A stretch of DNA of 64,000 bases from the NCBI GenBank assembly GCA_963744345.1, contig CAVUTD010000017.1:186001-250000 (forward strand), in the 5' to 3' direction. The notes below the pieces were generated by a model. That model saw only the letters and a program-made list of their open reading frames with translations, did not search any database and was not told the DNA's origin. Position numbers and translations under genes: made by a program. Each line of letters begins with the position of its first letter. Position 1 is the first letter of the stretch. Shown here piece by piece: positions 59,198 to 64,000 of the stretch. The DNA is from DASTFP01 sp963744345. GTDB lineage: Bacteria; Verrucomicrobiota; Verrucomicrobiia; Chthoniobacterales; Terrimicrobiaceae.

Positions 59198-60193
59198 TTA
59201 CGAGCCAAACTTTCGCCTAAGCCAGCTGTAAGGAAAGCGATCTCCCGGGCAATCCGTAGGTCGCGGATTGATTTTCTTGTGTGGCAAGACGATGACCTGC
59301 TTCCCCTTGATCTTTCCGACACGATTGCGCAGGTAACCGATAAGTTCATCGAGGGCTGCGAGCTGATCATCAGTGGGACGATCACGATTCAAGTCGCCTA
59401 CCAGGCAAATTCCAAGGGCGATATTATTAAGATAGTCGCTGGCCACGTGACCTCCATTGATCTGCCTCGTCCAACGTGGCCCGACCTCGATTTGACCATT
59501 GCCGGAGGAACGACCATTGCCGATGACAAAATGATACGCGAGCCCGTTTTGCATCTTACGTATCCGCCGGTGATATCTGTCAAAAACTCGTGCATTGCCC
59601 TGCCGCGTGCCGCTGTTATGAATAATAATGTATTTCCATCGTCCTTTTCTAACCCTTGCCTGGTCGATTGCTCTGCGCACGGATGGCGAAAGGTACCGCC
59701 AGCGTCTAAACCACCCGCCGCTGGTTTTTGGAGCCGGCTCCAGCCCGTGGTCTTCCTCAAGGCCTGACTTCTCAATGAGAATTGGGGCATCGAGGCGCTC
59801 GCCCGCAGGCGTTTTGCCCGGCGGAATCTGCGCAGGTGCCCGTGGAGTTGGCGTTGGCTCCGGCGACTTGAGAGGGATGACATCAGGCGGCGTGGTGGGC
59901 TTCGGCGAGGGAGTCGGTTTGGGAGGCGGTGGCGGTTCGACTTCCTCAACGTGCGGGGTGGCCTTTGGCGTTGCGCGTGGAGCAGGGGTCGGAGTTGGCG
60001 CGGCTTTCGGTTTGGGCCGCGGGGTCGCGGATGGGCTGGGGCGAGGGACCGGGCGGATGTCTTCGCGAGCACGCAAGAAGAGCTTCCTCTTCTCGTCATC
60101 AGTCAGTTGACCTCCAAGCGGCGGCAGATCCGCGGAGAGCGAGGCTAACAAAGTTGAAACGAAAATCAGCCTCTTCCACATTTTCCCGCGCAC
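59198..60193 (-). CDS. N-acetylmuramoyl-L-alanine amidase-like protein with Pro-rich linker
   Basis: A 331-residue exported protein: signal peptide (MRGKMWKRLIFVSTLLASLS), then a Pro/Thr/Lys-rich linker (about 50-135) and a C-terminal amidase_2/PGRP-like domain (about 185-331). The zinc ligands appear to be His192 (YIIIHNSG), His305 (LPHKKINP) and Cys315 (TDCPGD), with the AYHFVIGNG and GICLVGDLN core strands. It should cut peptide side chains from peptidoglycan in the periplasm, or bind it. MWKRLIF (residue 5) is a possible later start. It lies 15 bases upstream of the SDR gene on the same strand. Confidence 0.88.
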   Translation of the reverse strand: MRGKMWKRLIFVSTLLASLSADLPPLGGQLTDDEKRKLFLRAREDIRPVPRPSPSATPRPKPKAAPTPTPAPRATPKATPHVEEVEPPPPPKPTPSPKPTTPPDVIPLKSPEPTPTPRAPAQIPPGKTPAGERLDAPILIEKSGLEEDHGLEPAPKTSGGWFRRWRYLSPSVRRAIDQARVRKGRWKYIIIHNSGTRQGNARVFDRYHRRIRKMQNGLAYHFVIGNGRSSGNGQIEVGPRWTRQINGGHVASDYLNNIALGICLVGDLNRDRPTDDQLAALDELIGYLRNRVGKIKGKQVIVLPHKKINPRPTDCPGDRFPYSWLRRKFGS

Positions 60194-60266
60194 GCTAACA
60201 GATGAGTGGTCTTCTTCAAGTCGCTGCCGATTGAAGTGCGCCAGGTGGCATGTACAATGAACAGGA

Positions 60267-60791
60267 ATGAAGAAGATTCTCTTGCTGTTGCTGCTCGCCT
60301 TTTCCTCCGTCGGGGCGCAGCAGGGCGAGATTCAGGCCGAAGCGCTGCGAGCCTTTCAGGCTGGAGATTATCGGACTGCGAGGTCTCTTTTCGAATCGCT
60401 TGTTTCGATGGATCCGAAAAATACGGCGGCGAGAAATTACCTTCACATCATTGCAAAACGCGAAAAAAGGGCCCCCAATCTCGAGGAGACCCTGAAAAGA
60501 ATCATTATCCCACGGGTGGACTTACGGGACACGACAGTGCCTGAAGCCGTGAGCTTTGTTTCGCAAAAAGTTCATGAGCTCAGCGCAGGCAAGTATTCTT
60601 TAAACGTCGTCTGGATGGTGTCGCCAGAACAAGCAGCCCAATCGCGAGTAACCTTGAGTCTTCGCAATGTGCCGGTCTCAGAAGTGCTGAGATATATTGG
60701 AGACGCTTCGAATCTTCGATTCCACTTCGACACTCTGGCGGTGAAGATCAAGCCGATGAGCAATTCGGCAGGCGAGAAGCTTGTGGAGTAG
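60267..60791 (+). CDS. Exported protein with TPR and STN/secretin-N-like domain
   Basis: A 174-residue protein with a signal peptide (MKKILLLLLLAFSSVGAQQ). A TPR-like helical pair follows (EALRAFQAGDYRTARSLFES and LVSMDPKNTAARNYLHII). Then comes a beta domain whose end VTLSLRNVPVSEVLRYIGDASNLRFHF resembles the short N-terminal (STN) domain of secretins and TonB receptors. It is likely periplasmic. The role is unknown; similar proteins accompany type II/IV secretin systems, but none is nearby. Confidence 0.75.
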   Translation: MKKILLLLLLAFSSVGAQQGEIQAEALRAFQAGDYRTARSLFESLVSMDPKNTAARNYLHIIAKREKRAPNLEETLKRIIIPRVDLRDTTVPEAVSFVSQKVHELSAGKYSLNVVWMVSPEQAAQSRVTLSLRNVPVSEVLRYIGDASNLRFHFDTLAVKIKPMSNSAGEKLVE

Positions 60792-60862
60792 CACAGCGCT
60801 GGGGTCCGCTGGAGAAGAATTTCACTCGAGAACGGCAGGCGACCGCTCCCACCGAGTTCCCT

Positions 60863-61591
60863 TTAGTAGAGGACTTTTAGGAGGTACAATCCCTCGGCTG
60901 GAGCAACATGATTCCATTTGGGACCGGCCTCCAGCCGAGTCTGCACACTCTCGAGCTCCTCACGCTGCCGAGCGACGCGCACCATTGCTCCTGTCAGCAT
61001 CCGAACCATTTTGTAGAGAAAGCCATCGCCGTTAAAGGTGACGGCAATCAATCCGCAACGCCGCGAGATGCCGATGCTGTGAATCGTTCTTGTCGTGTCT
61101 CGCATCCCCTTGCGGCGATTGGCGCAAAAAGCCGCGAAATCGTGGCGTCCCATGAAGATAGTCGCCGTTCGACGAAGCGCTGTCAGATCGAGCGGCTGAG
61201 CGATATGCCAAACGCGCCCAATTTCAAGCGGGGGAAGAACGGGACCATTGCGGACGAGGTATCGATAAATTTTCCCTTTTGCGGAAAAGCGAGCATGAAA
61301 ATCCGCTGCCGCTCTTCGAGCAGCAACCACGCGGATGGTTGGAGGCAGATGGGCATTTAAGGCGCGCTGCCACTCTCCGGGCCTCATTTTATCGGAAACC
61401 TCGACATGGGCGCTTTGGCCTAGCGCATGGACACCTGCGTCGGTCCGTCCCGAACCGTGCACTGTGACGCGCGCTCCTGCAATTCTTGCGAACGCCTTCT
61501 CAAGAAAATCCTGAACCGCATTGCCCCTGGGCTGGCTCTGCCAGCCCGCATACGACCCGCCATCGTACGCGATGGTTAGCCGCAAGATCAT
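60863..61591 (-). CDS. truA: tRNA pseudouridine(38-40) synthase
   Basis: A 242-residue enzyme from ATG 61591 (a longer frame begins at 61726 but lacks family support). It shows the family start MILRLTIAYDGGSYAGWQ, the catalytic Asp51 in GSGRTDAGVHA, GRHDFAAFC and the C-terminal FLYKMVRMLTGAMVRVA. It isomerises uridines 38-40 in the anticodon stem-loop of tRNAs. Its ATG overlaps the ruvX stop (ATGA), so it is translated with it. Confidence 0.96.
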   Translation of the reverse strand: MILRLTIAYDGGSYAGWQSQPRGNAVQDFLEKAFARIAGARVTVHGSGRTDAGVHALGQSAHVEVSDKMRPGEWQRALNAHLPPTIRVVAARRAAADFHARFSAKGKIYRYLVRNGPVLPPLEIGRVWHIAQPLDLTALRRTATIFMGRHDFAAFCANRRKGMRDTTRTIHSIGISRRCGLIAVTFNGDGFLYKMVRMLTGAMVRVARQREELESVQTRLEAGPKWNHVAPAEGLYLLKVLY

Positions 61592-62004
61592 TGCTGGGAA
61601 TCGAGCCAGCTTTGAAGAAGTATCTGCGCGGCAGCCTGATCGATCACAGCGCGTTGATGTTTGGCCTTTATTCCCGCCTCTCTCAGCGCGCGCGTGGCCG
61701 CGACAGTCGTGAGCCGCTCGTCCCATGGGATGACGTTGCAGTTGAGACGCGCTCTAAGCCTCTCAATCAGCGACTGTGCCTTCTCAGCCGCCGCGCCCAA
61801 GGAATTATCCATATTGCGAGGCATGCCGACGACCACTGCGCGGACGGCATGCTTCGTCACCAGCTCGACGATGCGTGCGCAGGGATCAAGCTTGGCAACG
61901 TCAATCGTTTCCAGCGGATGCGCCAGCATGCCAAGTTCGTCACTCAGCGCAACTCCCACGCGAGCTTCACCAGGATCGATTCCGAGAATGCGCCGAGTTT
62001 CCAT
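61588..62004 (-). CDS. ruvX: Holliday junction resolvase-like / pre-16S rRNA nuclease
   Basis: A 138-residue YqgF-family RNase H-fold protein. Starting at METRRILGIDPGEARVGVALSD, it has the DPG and DERLTTVAATRAL motifs and a closing DQAAAQILLQSWLD, so the catalytic carboxylates are in place. E. coli YqgF matures the 16S rRNA 5' end. ATG 62004 is chosen over a start six codons upstream. It is the first gene of ruvX-truA and divergent from the small membrane protein. Confidence 0.95.
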   Translation of the reverse strand: METRRILGIDPGEARVGVALSDELGMLAHPLETIDVAKLDPCARIVELVTKHAVRAVVVGMPRNMDNSLGAAAEKAQSLIERLRARLNCNVIPWDERLTTVAATRALREAGIKAKHQRAVIDQAAAQILLQSWLDSQQ

Positions 62005-62043
62005 TTGAAAATCCCACACCACAAACCTAAGTTGCGCAACAAC

Positions 62044-62343
62044 ATGTCTTCCATTTCATTCGATAAATTCGGCGACAACCTTCCGGTCACGGGCATCGTT
62101 GCGCTTTCGCAAGCGGCGGTGGGTTTCGGCGTGGGCCTGCTGATCGCCGACAAATTCGAACAGACGGCGCGTCAGCGCACGGCGGTCGCGCTTATCGGAG
62201 CTGGAGCAGCCACAATCCTGCCTTTCCTGGCAGGAATCATCGCCAGTATCAACAACCGCCCGGACTCTTCCAGGCGCATTCGCAAGCAACTCGACAGCAT
62301 TCGGGACAGCACTGGCCTCTCCAACGGCCATGATGCTTTTTAA
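62044..62343 (+). CDS. Small membrane protein of unknown function
   Basis: A 99-residue protein starting MSSISFDKFGDNLPVTGIVA. It has two hydrophobic segments (about 14-36 and 45-67) and a charged tail SSRRIRKQLDSIRDSTG. Upstream in-frame codons overlap ruvX/truA and are not supported. It lies 40 bases from the ruvX start. I recognise no family. Confidence 0.7.
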   Translation: MSSISFDKFGDNLPVTGIVALSQAAVGFGVGLLIADKFEQTARQRTAVALIGAGAATILPFLAGIIASINNRPDSSRRIRKQLDSIRDSTGLSNGHDAF

Positions 62344-62395
62344 GCCTCGAGTTTAGCGTTCGCTCCCCCCGCGTGGATCTTTCCCCCCACAAGAA

Positions 62396-63010
62396 TTGCC
62401 CCAGCCCCAAGCAATTCTTGATTTGAAGCTTGATCGGCTGAGCCCGCGTGCCCCTCTTCTCCTCGCGTCAACTTCTCAACGGCGCTGCGATTTGCTCAGA
62501 GAGGCAGCGATCGATTTCGAGACCGAAGCAGCGCGCATCGAAGAACTAACCGGCAGCCATTGGAGCGCCCGCGAACTTTGCCTGCTTAATGCTGAACGCA
62601 AGGCAATGGAAGTCGCCTCGCGATTTCCAAATCGCCTCGTCTTAGGTGCCGATACAATCGTGTCCATCGAGGAAGACATCTTCGGGAAACCGAAGAATCT
62701 GCAAGAAGCCCGGCTCATGCTGGAGAGGCTGTGTGGCCGTATCCATGAAGTGCTGACCGGCGTATGTCTGGTGCAAAGAAGCGAGCGAAAGCTTTGCCGT
62801 TTCGTAGAGTCCACGCGTGTGAAATTTCGTTGCCGGCAGGCTGTTGATCTCGACGACTATCTGCAAAGCATCCCGATTCTTGACAAAGCCGGCGGTTATG
62901 CGGCTCAAGAAGACCAGGGCCGTTTGATCGAGTGCATTGAAGGGTCAACAAGCAATGTCATCGGCCTGCCGATGGAGCGCGTTCTCGCGGCGTTGAAGGA
63001 ATATTTTTGA
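62396..63010 (+). CDS. maf: Maf family nucleoside triphosphate pyrophosphatase
   Basis: A 204-residue Maf/YhdE/YceF-type enzyme: PLLLASTSQRRCDLLREA, a VLGADTIVSIEEDIFGKP motif with the catalytic-region Asp, KAGGYAAQEDQGRLI and a closing VIGLPMERVLAAL. It hydrolyses non-canonical or modified NTPs such as dTTP/UTP derivatives. The start is probably the TTG at 62396; there is no earlier ATG in frame without overlapping the previous gene. It converges on dnaB. Confidence 0.92.
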   Translation: MPQPQAILDLKLDRLSPRAPLLLASTSQRRCDLLREAAIDFETEAARIEELTGSHWSARELCLLNAERKAMEVASRFPNRLVLGADTIVSIEEDIFGKPKNLQEARLMLERLCGRIHEVLTGVCLVQRSERKLCRFVESTRVKFRCRQAVDLDDYLQSIPILDKAGGYAAQEDQGRLIECIEGSTSNVIGLPMERVLAALKEYF

Positions 63011-63038
63011 GGAAGAGCACCGGCTTCGCAACGTAGCA

Positions 63039-64000
63039 CTATCGCTCAGGCTCTTCCCGCTCAGGCGCTCGATCTTCAAAACGGGTGATATGCTTGAGAA
63101 ACGTCAAGGGGACCGCGCCGACCGGACCATTTCGCTGCTTGGCGATCACGAGCTCCGCCTTGCCCTCAATCTCTTTCTTCTCCTCCTCGTCGTCCGAGTA
63201 ATATTCCTCGCGCCACAGAAGCCCCACCAGATCGGCATCCTGCTCGATAGAGCCCGACTCGCGCAAATCGCTCAGGCGTGGCCTGCCTTTGCTATCCCCA
63301 GTGCGAGCCTCCGGATTGCGATTGAGCTGGGCGAGAACAACGATCGGAACGCTCAATTCTTTGGCCAGCGCCTTAATTCCGGCGGAAATTTCCGCGACTT
63401 CAATTTGGCGATTTTCCTGCGCCCGCTTACTCGCGGACCGAAGAAGCTGAAGGTAATCGATCAGAATCACCTGAACGTCATTCCGGTCCTTGAGTCGTCG
63501 GGCGCGAGCGCGCAGCTCGAGAATGCCGAGACCGGGCGTGTCGTCGATGAACATCTTGCATTCAGAGAGCCTCGTGGTGGCTCGGATCAAATTCGTCATA
63601 TCGTGCTTGCCGATGAAGCCGTCCCGGACCTTTTTGAGGTCGACGCGCGCATGAGAGCAGAGCAAGCGCTGCATAAGCTGTTGGGTGCTCATTTCCAGGC
63701 TGTAAATGGCAACCGGCTTCCCAGCCTCGATGGCGACATGTTCGGCTATGTTCATGGCGAGGGCGCTCTTCCCCATCGAGGGACGCGCCGCGATCACGAT
63801 CATCTCGCCGGCATGCATTCCGTTGGTCATGACATCGATCCCTTTGAAGCCGGTGGGCAATCCAGTGAGCGCGCCCCGGTTTTGAAACAATTTTTCGATG
63901 CTATCGAGCGCTTCCATCGCAAGTTCCTTCATCTCCGGAACCTTGCCTCGAAAGCGATCGTCTCCGATCGAGAGAATTTTTTGCTCGGCCTCATCGAGCA
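63039..64000 (-). CDS. dnaB: Replicative DNA helicase DnaB, C-terminal part (5' end off the window)
   Basis: This is the 3' portion of dnaB; the frame stays open to the window edge (about 320 residues seen), and the residues just before the first internal Met (EAEQKILSIGDDRFRG) are typical of the domain junction. The RecA-like domain is complete: Walker A ARPSMGKSALAMN, the helix VAIYSLEMSTQQLMQRLL, Walker B VQVILIDYLQLL, the VVLAQLNRNPEAR motif, LRESGSIEQDADLV and the end AELVIAKQRNGPVGAVPLTF. It unwinds DNA at the replication fork as a hexamer. Confidence 0.97.
   Translation of the reverse strand, partial: LDEAEQKILSIGDDRFRGKVPEMKELAMEALDSIEKLFQNRGALTGLPTGFKGIDVMTNGMHAGEMIVIAARPSMGKSALAMNIAEHVAIEAGKPVAIYSLEMSTQQLMQRLLCSHARVDLKKVRDGFIGKHDMTNLIRATTRLSECKMFIDDTPGLGILELRARARRLKDRNDVQVILIDYLQLLRSASKRAQENRQIEVAEISAGIKALAKELSVPIVVLAQLNRNPEARTGDSKGRPRLSDLRESGSIEQDADLVGLLWREEYYSDDEEEKKEIEGKAELVIAKQRNGPVGAVPLTFLKHITRFEDRAPEREEPER

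Noticed and set aside
1..64000. tRNA, rRNA, CRISPR array or prophage
   Set aside because: No cloverleaf-like gaps, no regularly spaced repeats and no phage structural genes were seen when reading the intergenic regions.

Overview
The window is a stretch of ordinary bacterial chromosome, GC-rich and gene-dense, with about 58 protein-coding genes on both strands. I see no rRNA, tRNA, CRISPR array, phage block or intact insertion sequence. The gene set points to a Verrucomicrobiota-like soil bacterium (Chthoniobacterales/Spartobacteria type). The signs are Pro/Ser-rich tails after signal peptides, verrucomicrobial-style secreted TPR proteins, a three-gene pnt transhydrogenase, and a nested palindromic intergenic repeat. 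The assignment is inferred from protein character only.

Layout. 1-14.3 kb: 2-oxoacid:ferredoxin oxidoreductase (korA end, korB), a 97-bp nested palindrome, an SpmA-SpmB fusion, an AEC transporter, a catalytically dead-looking S41 protease in an operon with purD, a GH63-like hydrolase, rmuC, a fatty-acid desaturase, an M29 aminopeptidase, rarA with a one-base frameshift, and a universal stress protein. 14.3-27.3 kb: an operon running from a 2001-residue TPR protein through a small secreted protein to tyrS, then a second operon (two unknown exported proteins, a double-ACT protein, a DUF4412 protein), and divergent hrpB. 27.3-33.1 kb: nucleotidyltransferase, HAD hydrolase, an unusual nitroreductase-like protein, a quinone oxidoreductase and a RES/Xre-type toxin-antitoxin pair.

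33.2-41.3 kb is the most interesting part. A radical SAM ArsS-family gene lies among two TIGR04283 and one TIGR04282 glycosyltransferases, a MerA-like disulfide oxidoreductase with its usual TVP38 membrane partner, a methylthioribose-kinase-like phosphotransferase and a sterol-desaturase-superfamily membrane enzyme. I read this as an arsenosugar-type (or related organo-metalloid) biosynthesis locus. The kinase could act on a 5-deoxy-5-arsinoyl-ribose in the way MtnK acts on 5-methylthioribose. An ATTCAAA-N6-TTTGAAT dyad sits directly before the kinase start.

41.4-64 kb: a 1344-residue membrane protein of unknown role, SnoaL-like and intradiol-dioxygenase-like proteins, a CPA2 antiporter with a cyclic-nucleotide-binding domain, pntAA-pntAB-pntB, MBL hydrolase, nitroreductase, DUF1349, a soluble orphan histidine kinase, cupin, TPR protein, diacylglycerol/undecaprenol kinase, VOC protein, DUF2277, a TIGR01777 epimerase, a peptidoglycan amidase, an STN-domain-like protein, truA-ruvX, a small membrane protein, maf and the 3' end of dnaB.
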